Source: Berkiella sp963829835
GTDB taxonomy: Bacteria > Pseudomonadota > Gammaproteobacteria > Berkiellales > Berkiellaceae
DNA: 64,000 nucleotides
Assembly: GCA_963829835.1 (NCBI GenBank)
Contig: CAWHKC010000004.1
Coordinates: forward strand, 1,302,001-1,366,000
Direction: 5' to 3'
The notes below the pieces were generated by a model. It was not told where the DNA came from. It made no database searches and was given only the letters and a program-made list of their open reading frames with translations. The translations under genes and the position numbers were made by a program. This document shows positions 44,807-53,681 of this stretch, piece by piece. The number at the start of each line of letters is the position of its first letter. The first letter of the stretch is position 1.

Positions 44807-45301
44807 ATGATTCGATCTTTTAAACTTTCGATTACTGTATTGTTAATGTTGTTAAGCATTTCCTTACCCCTTAAAGCTGGAGAAAAAATAATGCCCAAAG
44901 CGCAAACGCAAAAGATAATAGAAAACTTGTATCAATATTTTAATGCTGCAGAAATGGATAAAGTACTTTCCCTGGTTTCAGACGATTTTACTTTAGAAGT
45001 AAATTATGGTGGTCTAATATCGGGCAAAGAGGCGTATAAAAAACATCTTATCGACAACAAACTTAAGTACTATGATGAACATGTTGATAGTTATATTCTG
45101 ATGATTAGCGAAGATGGTCGCCATGCAACGACAAAATTATTTGTAAAAGGAAGATATAACAATACAGATTCTTCCTTAATACCAGCGAAGGGACAAAATT
45201 ACCAATTGACGGCTATTAATTATTTTGAACTTGAAAATGGGAAGATAGTCAAGGCAAGTTGTTGGTTTGATGATAACGATTGGGTAAGACAAGTTTCATG
45301 A
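44807..45301 (+). CDS. Secreted SnoaL/NTF2-like protein
   Basis: 164 residues from ATG 44807, one base after the preceding stop and behind AAGGA. A signal peptide (LSITVLLMLLSISLPLKAG) is followed by an NTF2-like alpha+beta barrel pattern: IENLYQYFNAAEMDKVLSLV, then DFTLEVNYGG, ISGKEAYKKHL and the closing strand IVKASCWFDDNDW. These folds bind small hydrophobic ligands or act as isomerases; without known catalytic residues the role is open. Confidence 0.75.
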   Translation: MIRSFKLSITVLLMLLSISLPLKAGEKIMPKAQTQKIIENLYQYFNAAEMDKVLSLVSDDFTLEVNYGGLISGKEAYKKHLIDNKLKYYDEHVDSYILMISEDGRHATTKLFVKGRYNNTDSSLIPAKGQNYQLTAINYFELENGKIVKASCWFDDNDWVRQVS

Positions 45302-45308
45302 TTCCCAC

Positions 45309-45338
45309 AGCGCTTGGAGCCTATCGGTTCCAAGCGCT
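45309..45338. terminator. Convergent-gene hairpin
   Basis: Perfect 10-bp stem AGCGCTTGGA (45309-45318) / TCCAAGCGCT (45329-45338), extendable by CC/GG pairs inside the loop, between the convergent NTF2-like and cupin genes. There is no T tract. Confidence 0.55.
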
Positions 45339-45356
45339 AGCGCGGGGCAGGTTAAA

Positions 45357-45854
45357 CTACTCTTGACTCTTTTTAACCAATTCTTTCCATTCATCAGGGT
45401 TCACAAAATGCGTGTCACGTGGTCCCATACCATTATTCTGAATAATGGTTTCACCAGATGACCATACATAATGATGCGCCATGCCAGGAACGAGCGAATA
45501 ACTTCCAGCAGGTAATTCTTTACTGTTAGCTTTATCAACCTTATCACCCAAACCTGTATGGAGAGTACCAGATATGATTGTCGTTTCTTCATCATTGGTA
45601 TGCCAATGCGGTAGGATAACAGTACCATCTGGAAATTTTAATCTCATGGTATAGGGTTCAGCTTTCTTAAGATCACCATTTAAAATGACAATTTGAACTC
45701 CTTTTGGCAATCCAGGCGCATCTTTCCATTGAATTTCAGTAGCGGGTATAGCAAGTTCTTTACCTGTTTGTTTTTCATCTGCATAAAGATTAGCAGCGAT
45801 TAAACTTGTTGTTAAAAGCGTGCAAAGAGCATATTTCATGGGTAATGAAGGCAT
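45357..45854 (-). CDS. Secreted cupin-domain protein
   Basis: 165 residues from ATG 45854, which has GGAGAT seven bases upstream (the longer frame to 45881 lacks one). A signal peptide (ALCTLLTTSLIAANLYA) precedes a single cupin: the metal-binding motif 1 is LPHWHTNDEETTIISGTLHTGLG and motif 2 is PAGSYSLVPGMAHHYVW (both abbreviated by family pattern). Periplasmic cupins of this kind are usually uncharacterised metal-dependent enzymes or sugar-binding proteins. Confidence 0.8.
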   Translation of the reverse strand: MPSLPMKYALCTLLTTSLIAANLYADEKQTGKELAIPATEIQWKDAPGLPKGVQIVILNGDLKKAEPYTMRLKFPDGTVILPHWHTNDEETTIISGTLHTGLGDKVDKANSKELPAGSYSLVPGMAHHYVWSSGETIIQNNGMGPRDTHFVNPDEWKELVKKSQE

Positions 45855-45951
45855 ATAAATATCTCCAGTATGAAAATCCACCTAAAAGTCTATATGGTTA
45901 TATTAGTCTTTATTTTCAACGACCGCGGTTTTTAAATTATGAGGTGTAGAT

Positions 45952-46431
45952 ATGCGTTTCCTAGCAAGCCTTCTCATTATAATATTTTCAAGTACCTTAT
46001 TTGCGTTTGGAACGGATGAAGACACTAATACTGATCCTAAAGTAAAACAAGCACAAGAATTCATTGCTAAAAAAGAATTCGACAAAGCCGTTCCGATATT
46101 AAAAGAAGTTGTTGCGGCCAATCCAAAAAATGCTGATGCCTTTAACTATTTAGGGTATAGCTATAGAAAACTTGGGAATATGGATGATTCACTTAAAAAC
46201 TATCAAATGGCACTATCGATTGATCCCAATCATAAAGGTGCTAATGAATATTTAGGTGAACTTTATTTGCAAAAGGGGGATTTGCCAAAAGCCGAAGAAC
46301 GCTTACAAGTACTCGATAAAGCCTGTCCTTCTGATTGTATTGAACGTAAAACGCTCAAAGAACAGATTGATAACTTTAAAATGAATGGTAATAAGCGCAG
46401 TAAAAGCGAAAATGAAACAAGTGCTTACTAA
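45952..46431 (+). CDS. Secreted TPR-repeat protein
   Basis: 159 residues. A signal peptide (LASLLIIIFSSTLFAFG) is followed by about three tetratricopeptide repeats; the clearest is residues ~60-93 (ADAFNYLGYSYRKLGNMDD then SLKNYQMALSIDPNHKGA). The C-terminal tail is charged, with two cysteines near residues 123-128 (CPSDC). A periplasmic scaffold for protein-protein contact is likely; no partner is evident. Confidence 0.8.
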   Translation: MRFLASLLIIIFSSTLFAFGTDEDTNTDPKVKQAQEFIAKKEFDKAVPILKEVVAANPKNADAFNYLGYSYRKLGNMDDSLKNYQMALSIDPNHKGANEYLGELYLQKGDLPKAEERLQVLDKACPSDCIERKTLKEQIDNFKMNGNKRSKSENETSAY

Positions 46432-46529
46432 AGCAATGGAAAAACTGTCATAAAAAAATAATAATAGTAGCATTTTATTTGAGAGACTAGAAATAAATGT
46501 TAACATCCAATTCCAAGATATGTTAAGTA

Positions 46530-48869
46530 ATGGATGTTAAAATGATATCAGGTGCAATTCCCCCCAAAAATACTAGTCCAAATGAAACACCGGATGAAAA
46601 GGATGAATTCTTATCAGAATACATACCTCAACAATCAGATCTTTATTTGGCAGTAGAAACTGGAGATATTCATCTCTTTGGTCAAGTGATTGATTCTGTC
46701 AATATTTTACTTCCTAATGATAGAGGTGCAAGCGCAATCCATATCGCTGTTGCATTCCAAAATGCCCACTTTATCAAACCTTTAGTTGAGGCCGGTGAAA
46801 ACGTTGATGTTCCTTTTATTGATCGCAGCACCGCTTTACATATCGCAGCTGAAGTTGGAGATGTGACAAGCATTACAGAATTGCTTGAACTTAACGCTGA
46901 TGTAACACTTCGAAATGATAAAGAGGCAACGCCATTACATACAGCTGTTATCAATCGTCAAGCGCACTGCATCAAACCTCTAGTAGAAGGGGGAGCAGAT
47001 GTTGATACGTTATTAAAAGGTTGCACACCATTACATATAGCCGCTGAGATTGGTGATGTAGCAGCTATTGAACAGTTAGCTGGAATGAGAGCAAATCTTA
47101 CGCTTAGAAATATTAAAGGTGCTACAGCTTTACACGTTGTTGTTGCCCAACGTCATGCGAACTGCATCGAACCTTTAATAAAGATGGGAGCAGATATAAA
47201 TGCATTATTTATTGAAAATACCACCTCATTACATTTAGCCGCTGAGCTTGGTGATGTCGCAGTCATTGGGGAACTAGCTCGTATGGGAGCAAATCCTACG
47301 CTTACAAATAGTAAAGGAGCAACAGCTTTACATGTTGCTGTTCTTAATGAAAAAGTGGATTGTATCCTTCCTTTAGTTGCAGCAGGAGTAGATGTGAATG
47401 CAACTTTTCCCACAGGTGAGACAGCTGTACATCTGGCCGCTTTATTAGGCAATGTCGAAGCCATTCGTGCATTAATGAAAGCAGGTGCCAATGTCAATTT
47501 AGCCAATGCAAAAGGAGTCACGCCATTACATTGTGCAGTTGTAAAACGACATTCTCATTGCATAGAGACTCTCAGTGAAAAAGCGGATGTTAATGCGCAA
47601 ACGCTTGAAAAAACTACCCCTTTACATTTAGCTGCAGCCAATGGAGACAGAGATTCTGTCATTGCCTTACTAAAAGCGAAGGCCAAAAATGATATAGCTA
47701 ATAGTAAGGGGCTGACACCTTTACAAGTTGGGGCGCTTTGTGGTTATGCTTATATCATTCGCGCTTTTGCTGAATGGGGGGATCCACAAGCAAAGAGAGT
47801 TCTCGCAGAAGTTGAGGCAGAAGTTAACCCCCCTCAACAAAATAATTCGCTATTTGGGAAAATAAAAAAGGTTTTTGGATCCTTGAGTGATCGGATCCCT
47901 TTTAAAGTTAAAAACATGGGTTACTTACTTGGACAAGCTGGCGTTACCCTCGCTATTCCCTATCTGTTAGATGTTCCGCAATATACCATGGCAGCACTTA
48001 TCGGTTATGTTGGTGTGGCTGAGTTATTTCGGGTTGCTTCTGCGGAAATGGAACTACGAGAAGGGAAGCCCCCTGTTGATTCAAAACTAGAATTTGATGC
48101 AGTCATTGATAGTACGCATGAAAAAGCAGCTCAAGATTATGTCAAACTGTGTTCAGAGAAAATGGGCTTGACAGACGTTCAACTTATCATTGATCACACT
48201 GCTGAAAACAAAGATGGTGCTTGTGCGGCGGCTTTCTCAAATCGAATATTTATTAGTAAAAGCCTTTTAACTAAAGAAACAGACATTCAACAAGTAAAAG
48301 GCGTGCTTGCACATGAGCTCTCACATGCAAATTTAAATCGTGGCTGGTTTCAAAAAGGGCTAAAGTTCAGTCTAGGATTCCTAACGAGTGCAAATTTCAA
48401 TGTCATAGGTAAAATAGCAATTGCAAAACAAATCGTTTCATTTAGCCCATGGCGAATCCCGATTCTAGCGGATGCCATTCCCCTACCTGGCAATTTATTG
48501 AAACTCTATCTGATGAATGTGTTATTGACTTCAGTGAATCGATTTGTTTTTGTGCATAAGCAAAGAGAAGAAGAAACCTTGGCAGATCGCGGGGCTGTTG
48601 CATTAACAGAAGATAAAGCACTAAAAGATTATCTCATTGAACGCTATCTATGTGCTAAAGCCGCGAAATTGCCCGATGATGATGCAAATCAAGAAGTACC
48701 CTTAAAGGCTTGGATACTGCATGGTTGGGAATTGAAAAAGCCTATTCAATCGTTTTTTGGTTTATTCACAGTGGACCATCCGCCAATGATAGATAGAATT
48801 CAAGATATTGAACAACAGTTACAAACTCATTCTGATGATTTACTGAAGAAGCAGAGATTGCAAAAGTGA
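46530..48869 (+). CDS. Ankyrin-repeat protein fused to an M48 metallopeptidase domain
   Basis: 779 residues. About eleven to twelve ankyrin repeats run from residue ~35 to ~430 with typical TPLHIAAEIGDVAAIEQL units. Residues ~460-515 are hydrophobic (GYLLGQAGVTLAIPYLL). The C-terminal part is an M48 (HtpX/Ste24-like) zinc peptidase: HELSH at 595-599 and the third-ligand motif ETLAD at 682-686. The catalytic set is complete. There is no signal peptide. Ankyrin arrays in intracellular bacteria usually bind host proteins, and joined to a protease they suggest targeted cleavage, which is an inference. The start has no strong ribosome site. Confidence 0.85.
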   Translation: MDVKMISGAIPPKNTSPNETPDEKDEFLSEYIPQQSDLYLAVETGDIHLFGQVIDSVNILLPNDRGASAIHIAVAFQNAHFIKPLVEAGENVDVPFIDRSTALHIAAEVGDVTSITELLELNADVTLRNDKEATPLHTAVINRQAHCIKPLVEGGADVDTLLKGCTPLHIAAEIGDVAAIEQLAGMRANLTLRNIKGATALHVVVAQRHANCIEPLIKMGADINALFIENTTSLHLAAELGDVAVIGELARMGANPTLTNSKGATALHVAVLNEKVDCILPLVAAGVDVNATFPTGETAVHLAALLGNVEAIRALMKAGANVNLANAKGVTPLHCAVVKRHSHCIETLSEKADVNAQTLEKTTPLHLAAANGDRDSVIALLKAKAKNDIANSKGLTPLQVGALCGYAYIIRAFAEWGDPQAKRVLAEVEAEVNPPQQNNSLFGKIKKVFGSLSDRIPFKVKNMGYLLGQAGVTLAIPYLLDVPQYTMAALIGYVGVAELFRVASAEMELREGKPPVDSKLEFDAVIDSTHEKAAQDYVKLCSEKMGLTDVQLIIDHTAENKDGACAAAFSNRIFISKSLLTKETDIQQVKGVLAHELSHANLNRGWFQKGLKFSLGFLTSANFNVIGKIAIAKQIVSFSPWRIPILADAIPLPGNLLKLYLMNVLLTSVNRFVFVHKQREEETLADRGAVALTEDKALKDYLIERYLCAKAAKLPDDDANQEVPLKAWILHGWELKKPIQSFFGLFTVDHPPMIDRIQDIEQQLQTHSDDLLKKQRLQK

Positions 48870-48903
48870 CAACTTTTCTTGTTAAATCCTCATAAAAACT
48901 TAT

Positions 48904-48938
48904 TATTTAGGCCCAACACCAAATGTCAGGCCTAAATA
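48904..48938. terminator. Bidirectional hairpin between convergent genes
   Basis: Perfect 10-bp stem TATTTAGGCC / GGCCTAAATA (arms 48904-48913 and 48929-48938) with a 15-base loop, between the ankyrin/M48 gene and the small repeat-containing gene. Probably terminates both. Confidence 0.6.
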
Positions 48939-48944
48939 TGACAA

Positions 48945-49319
48945 CTATGGATTTCTAGCTTGTTTTTTCTGTGTGTCCACTGAATGCGCTTCAGTTGATT
49001 TATTATCTTTAACTAAATTATTGGAATTTATATGTTGTTGATAGCCGAAGTCTAAAGTTTTTGAGCGAATCAATTCTCTTACTTCGACTGCATCATGCAT
49101 AACAAAATTTCTTAAAGGCTGTAATTTACTTGCATAATGACTACGAACTACATCTTGTAATTCAGCAGCAGCTTGTTCTTGCATATCTTGTAATTCAGCA
49201 GCAGCCTGTTCTTGCATTTCCTCATAAGTAATATACTGACCATAAGGAATATACTCATTAGGAAATTCCTCATGACCGCCACTTTGATACTTTGCTGAAT
49301 TTGATGGACCTTTAAACAT
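48945..49319 (-). CDS. Small hypothetical protein with an 11-residue tandem repeat
   Basis: 124 residues, hydrophilic, with no signal peptide. MQEQAAAELQD occurs twice in succession near residues 35-56, encoded by a 33-bp DNA repeat. The rest has charged helices and a basic end. No family recognised. It lies downstream of the 29-residue repeat gene, in the same orientation. Confidence 0.55.
   Translation of the reverse strand: MFKGPSNSAKYQSGGHEEFPNEYIPYGQYITYEEMQEQAAAELQDMQEQAAAELQDVVRSHYASKLQPLRNFVMHDAVEVRELIRSKTLDFGYQQHINSNNLVKDNKSTEAHSVDTQKKQARNP
49152..49217. repeat. 33-bp tandem duplication
   Basis: Two adjacent 33-bp units (49152-49184 and 49185-49217) differ at a single base, C for T. 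They encode the duplicated 11-residue unit of the small protein. The near identity points to a recent duplication. Confidence 0.9.
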
Positions 49320-49447
49320 GTAATACCCCCGATTGATTATTTAAAGTGTCATATATTTTATGACATAGGGAGCATTATACATAAGCTATTAAACTAAATC
49401 AACTGGTAGCCCTAATTTCCGTTAATCCCCCAACACATGCAATTACA

Positions 49448-51631
49448 CTATTTCAGGGACCTCAATTTATCAAACATCTCTTTGGTTTTTATTTCCTCAT
49501 CTTTTATGATTCTATCGGCAATTTCGGGATGGCTTCTGCAAAGACAATCCAAATTATAAGTACTCAATTTTTCTTTAAGAAAAGGATCGTTTAGTATGAT
49601 ATTGGCAGTGTCAGGATCATTTCGCCCAAGAATAACCAAATCACCGCCACTTAACTTCTCTTTGAAAAAAGTATCTTTAAGAATTTGAGAAGCTATGTCG
49701 ATATGAACTTGAGCCATTCTTACTAAATAATTACCTCTCAATTTCTCTTTAAAATCATTGTCACATAGAATTTTTTTCGCAATTTCAGGATTGGCTTGCC
49801 CAAGTGTAACCAATTCATTGCCTTCCAATTTTCCTTTAAGGGTTTTGTCGGTCAAAATTTTATGGATAATCCCAGGATATTTTTGACCAAAAGTAGCTAG
49901 ATCATTTCCATTGAGTTTTTCCTTAAGAGCATTGTCATTTAAAATTCTAACAACAATGTGAGGATTATTCTGTCCAAGCTCGACCAACTCATAGCCTTTC
50001 AGCGACTTCTTGAGTCTTTGTTCATTTAAAATTCTATCAGCAATGTCAGGGCTATTTTGCCCAAGAATAGCAAGGTGTCCACCCTGTAATCTACGCATAT
50101 AGGCTTTGTCATTCAGAATTTTATTGGCAATATCGGGCTGAGATTTTCCAAGTTTAGCCAAATCATCACCACTCAATTCATCTTTAATGCGAGTATCCTC
50201 TAAAATGATTGTGGCAATTTCAGGATGGTTTTGACCAAGAGTAGCAACATTATCAGTAGTTAATTTAGTCATCAATGCTGGGTCATTTAAAATTATTTTT
50301 GCAATATTAACGTTTTTTTGACCAAGTTTAGCCAAACGGTCTCCACTGAATTGCTCTTTAAGTGAATTGTCCATCAGAAGTGCTTTTGCATTCTCAGGAT
50401 GCCTTTCGTAAAGATTCGCCAAATCATCACCACTGAGCTTTTCTTTAAGTTCTTGGTCATTTAAAATCCTATTAGCCACATCAGCATTATTTTGGCATAA
50501 CAAAATTATATTTGGACGGTTAAGCTTCTTTTTAAGTGAATCGTCATTCAAAATCATATTGGCAATGTCAGAAAGATGTTGACCAAGGTTTGCCAAATCA
50601 TCACCTTTTAACATCACTTTCAATTCTTTATCATTTAGTATTCTATGGGCAATGGCGACATTTTTTTGACCAAGAGTAGCTAAATGTACACCTTCGTACC
50701 GCTCTTTAACCGCCTTAACGTCATCCATGTTACTTTTAGGTAATGGATTAACACGGGCCATTATTTTCATTTCTTTAATAAAACTTTCACCAGTCAACCT
50801 TTCCTTAAGCTTCTTGTCATCCAGGATTTTATTAGCAATGACTGGATCATTTTGTCCGAGCATAGCCAAATCACTACCTTCCAGCATCCATCTAATTTTA
50901 TCGTCATTCAGAATTTTCATGACAATTGGGGAATGGATTTGTGCAAGCATGAACAAATACTTACTTTCTAGTTTTCCTTTAATGCGATTATCATCTAGAA
51001 TTCTATTGGCTATAGTTATATTTTTTTTCCCTAGCATAAACAAATCGTCACCACGCAAGCTTTCTTTAATGCTATTGTCATTTAGAATTTTATTGGCAAT
51101 ATCAGGATCATTTTGACCAAGCCAGCCCCAATGACCATTCATTTTGCCTTTAAGTTGTTTATCATGCAGAATTTTATTGGCTATAACAGGGTTGTCCTGG
51201 CCTAGCAAAGCTAGATCACGCCCATCCAATTTTTGTTTAAGCTGGTCATCGGCAAAAATCTTATTGGCAATACTCCTATGTTTTTGACCTAAGATTACCA
51301 AATATTCATTATCAACTTGATGAAGCAATTCAGTACTTTTTGAAAGTAGTATAGCCATGTTTTTATGAGTGACGCATTCTTTGCACAAATCTTTAAGTGA
51401 TTTATTTTTGTACAATCGAGAAGTTAGTTCTTGATTAGTGAATAAAAGTTTAGCAATGACCTCATTACCTTCTGCTGCTTTGATAACATTCTCAATTGGT
51501 TCTTCTTTTAGGATCTTAATCAAAGCAGATGTTGATGCTGATGTAACCATACTAAATAATTTACTGACACGTTTTTGGGCGGCTGGTTTACCTGTATGTT
51601 TAGGAGGGGGACCTTCAGTCGTCATGAGCAT
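49448..51631 (-). CDS. Large protein made of about twenty 29-residue helical repeats
   Basis: 727 residues (start at ATG 51631 or, with better spacing from GGAG, ATG 51625). After a ~100-residue N-terminal region come about twenty units of 29 residues with approximate consensus LaxLGQnnPdIAnkIL, then nDxxLKekLxGdd. Unit six carries an insertion of ~30 residues. The pattern predicts two helices per unit joined by a GQxxP turn, hence a solenoid. It does not match ankyrin, TPR, HEAT, Sel1 or 24-residue LRV repeats as I know them. No signal peptide. Protein-binding scaffold or effector is an inference. Confidence 0.75.
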   Translation of the reverse strand: MLMTTEGPPPKHTGKPAAQKRVSKLFSMVTSASTSALIKILKEEPIENVIKAAEGNEVIAKLLFTNQELTSRLYKNKSLKDLCKECVTHKNMAILLSKSTELLHQVDNEYLVILGQKHRSIANKIFADDQLKQKLDGRDLALLGQDNPVIANKILHDKQLKGKMNGHWGWLGQNDPDIANKILNDNSIKESLRGDDLFMLGKKNITIANRILDDNRIKGKLESKYLFMLAQIHSPIVMKILNDDKIRWMLEGSDLAMLGQNDPVIANKILDDKKLKERLTGESFIKEMKIMARVNPLPKSNMDDVKAVKERYEGVHLATLGQKNVAIAHRILNDKELKVMLKGDDLANLGQHLSDIANMILNDDSLKKKLNRPNIILLCQNNADVANRILNDQELKEKLSGDDLANLYERHPENAKALLMDNSLKEQFSGDRLAKLGQKNVNIAKIILNDPALMTKLTTDNVATLGQNHPEIATIILEDTRIKDELSGDDLAKLGKSQPDIANKILNDKAYMRRLQGGHLAILGQNSPDIADRILNEQRLKKSLKGYELVELGQNNPHIVVRILNDNALKEKLNGNDLATFGQKYPGIIHKILTDKTLKGKLEGNELVTLGQANPEIAKKILCDNDFKEKLRGNYLVRMAQVHIDIASQILKDTFFKEKLSGGDLVILGRNDPDTANIILNDPFLKEKLSTYNLDCLCRSHPEIADRIIKDEEIKTKEMFDKLRSLK

Positions 51632-51866
51632 ATACTCCGCTTCAAATTAGCTTGGTATTCTTACCAATGTAACATAGTATGCCTCTGTATATGAATGTTT
51701 ATTTGGGCGGATACTGCGCTTTTGCTTGTGATTAATTTTGAGATACTACTGTTTCGATCTTGGTCAAAGAGAATATATTAATAAATACATTTGTGGACTT
51801 TTTTAGCTTTTATAAGCTTAAATTTTTGGATCCATTTTAGTGTTAATGGTTGCGTATTTTAGTAGC

Positions 51867-52106
51867 ATTTCCACTCATCGTTATTTATAATCCGCCTATC
51901 TTTGAATGTAAGGATTAAATTGACATATAAATCCTAACTCCGTATCGTGGAAGTCATATAAGTGATAGGTCTTCTCGTTCAAAAAGCTTTTCGAGAACTG
52001 GCTTGTTAATCCCGCCTAGTTTAATCATTAAACGGGTCTGTCACGAGGTAAGCTTTGTGCGGCTCGTGATAGTCTCTACCACCCTGATAGCTTCCTCAAA
52101 TATATC
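51867..52106 (+). repeat. Duplicated structured leader, copy 1
   Basis: This 510-base non-coding stretch (51632-52141) holds a block, about 51867-52106, that recurs at 53419-53650 in front of the next ankyrin gene. It contains three possible stems: TAAGGATT/AATCCTAA (51909-51937), TTCTCG/CGAGAA (51972-51997) and TCACGAG/CTCGTGA (52041-52069). Differences from copy 2 are mostly small indels in loops. It may be a 5' untranslated regulatory RNA, an ncRNA, or a mobile repeat duplicated with the gene. Confidence 0.7.
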
Positions 52107-52141
52107 TGAATTTTACAATTCTTATTGCGGGGGCAATTTTT

Positions 52142-53290
52142 ATGTCAAATCCTGGTCCATTAAGTGAAGTTGAAAAACTACTAGAGCAGATGAATCTGAA
52201 TAGTCCTCAAAGAACAGCATCACTTCTCTTAGGTGTAGAGTCTATCTCCCAGCAAAAAGAAACATGGTGGACTTTAATCAATCAACATTTCTCCTTTTTA
52301 AATGAACAAGCTGAACAACAATATAAAGATGACCCTCGAGCCTTGTTTATTACACACTATAATAGAATAATCCAAGCTATGGGCTCTCAAGGGTATAACG
52401 AGGCAACACCATTTCTCTTGGATAGCTTACGCGGAGATATTGACAAATTTCAAAATTCAGCCCTGAGCGTGAAATCAAAGCAATTACTATATGCAATTTG
52501 CGCTGGAAATGGGCATCAAAAAGATTTAGAAAATTTAAGCCCTAATGAAATGGTTTGCGAGCAGCTAATAGGCGCAGCTTTCATTGGAAATTTGCCTTTA
52601 ATACAAACAATATTAATCAATCATGCTCAGGAAATAATTTCTGACAATATTTATTCTCTAATCTGGAATTCACCTTTTAGCGGCCAATTTAATGTTGTTA
52701 ACAAAATATTAGCCGAACGTGGTAAGCAGATTTCAGATGAAAATAAAGCCAAGCTGTTAGCTCATGCCGCCTCTTGGGGCCATCTTGATGTAGTTCAAGC
52801 AATATTAATCCAATGTAGTGAGAAGATTTCACCTGAGTATAAAGGAGAAGTGTTGACGCTAGCAGCAAGTTGTGGTCGTCTTAACGTCGTCCAAGAATTA
52901 TTAACCCAATGTGGAAGCCAGATCCCAGCTGAGTCTAAATGGCTTAAGCTGTCAGTGGTGGCGGCGGCAGCGGCGGGTCAACTTGTTGTGGTGAGGCATT
53001 TACTCAATGTAGATGCTATAAGAGAAATAGCAATTCGTAGTATGAGACTAAATTTAGGTGCAAGTGATAGGGAGCAACAAATTAATCTCCTGATTAATCA
53101 TCTTGCAGACAATAACCCAAAGCTGATGGAAAGCCTACAAGAAAGAAAAAAGAGATATAATGAAGCTCTGTTTCTCTTTTCCCTTAGAAGAAGTCGGCAA
53201 GAAAAAGATGTTTTATGGCAAACGCCAAAAGAAATCGTAAAAATAATTGCAACGATGATACAGGAGAGCCCACCACCGCCAGCTCCTTAA
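52142..53290 (+). CDS. Ankyrin-type repeat protein
   Basis: 382 residues. Ankyrin-like units lie in residues ~115-300 (for example AKLLAHAASWGHLDVVQAIL and LTLAASCGRLNVVQELL). A C-terminal region (LNLGASDREQQINLLINHLADNNPKLMESL in pattern, ending TPKEIVKIIATMIQESP) is shared with the next gene. No signal peptide. GGGGG lies nine bases before the ATG. Likely a host-interacting protein, given the family and neighbours. Confidence 0.8.
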   Translation: MSNPGPLSEVEKLLEQMNLNSPQRTASLLLGVESISQQKETWWTLINQHFSFLNEQAEQQYKDDPRALFITHYNRIIQAMGSQGYNEATPFLLDSLRGDIDKFQNSALSVKSKQLLYAICAGNGHQKDLENLSPNEMVCEQLIGAAFIGNLPLIQTILINHAQEIISDNIYSLIWNSPFSGQFNVVNKILAERGKQISDENKAKLLAHAASWGHLDVVQAILIQCSEKISPEYKGEVLTLAASCGRLNVVQELLTQCGSQIPAESKWLKLSVVAAAAAGQLVVVRHLLNVDAIREIAIRSMRLNLGASDREQQINLLINHLADNNPKLMESLQERKKRYNEALFLFSLRRSRQEKDVLWQTPKEIVKIIATMIQESPPPPAP

Positions 53291-53418
53291 TCTGACGATT
53301 CATCATCAAAGGGTAATGTTGGCTCTTTGGATTAGGACTTTTTTAAGCTCTTAGTTGCGGTGTTTGTAAACATCGTTTGCAGCGTGCGGAATATGGTGGC
53401 TTTGATTGCTCACGTTAT

Positions 53419-53650
53419 CAGTATTCCTACTTATCGCCTTTTATAAATCGTTCATCTTTAAATGTAAGGATTAAATCGACATATAAATCCTTATTCTGTA
53501 TCGTATAGGTTACAAGTGATAGGTCTTCTCGTTCAAGCATCGAGAACTGGCTTATTAATCCCGCCTAGTTTAATCATTAACGGGTCTGTCACGAGGTAAG
53601 CTTTATGCGCGATAATCTCTACCACCCTGATAGCTTCCTCAAATACATCG
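53419..53650 (+). repeat. Duplicated structured leader, copy 2
   Basis: Second copy of the block at 51867-52106, filling most of the 391-base gap 53291-53681. The first stem is perfect here (TAAGGATT/AATCCTTA) and the second is kept with a shorter loop (TTCTCG 53526-53531, CGAGAA 53541-53546). Six bases of the third stem are deleted. Confidence 0.7.
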
Positions 53651-53681
53651 TTGTTTAGACAAATATTGGGAGAATCTACAA

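Noticed and set aside
49448..51631. Regular ~87-base periodicity that could suggest a CRISPR or tandem DNA array
   Set aside because: The period is coding (29 codons), the units are divergent in DNA, and there are no unique spacers or cas genes.
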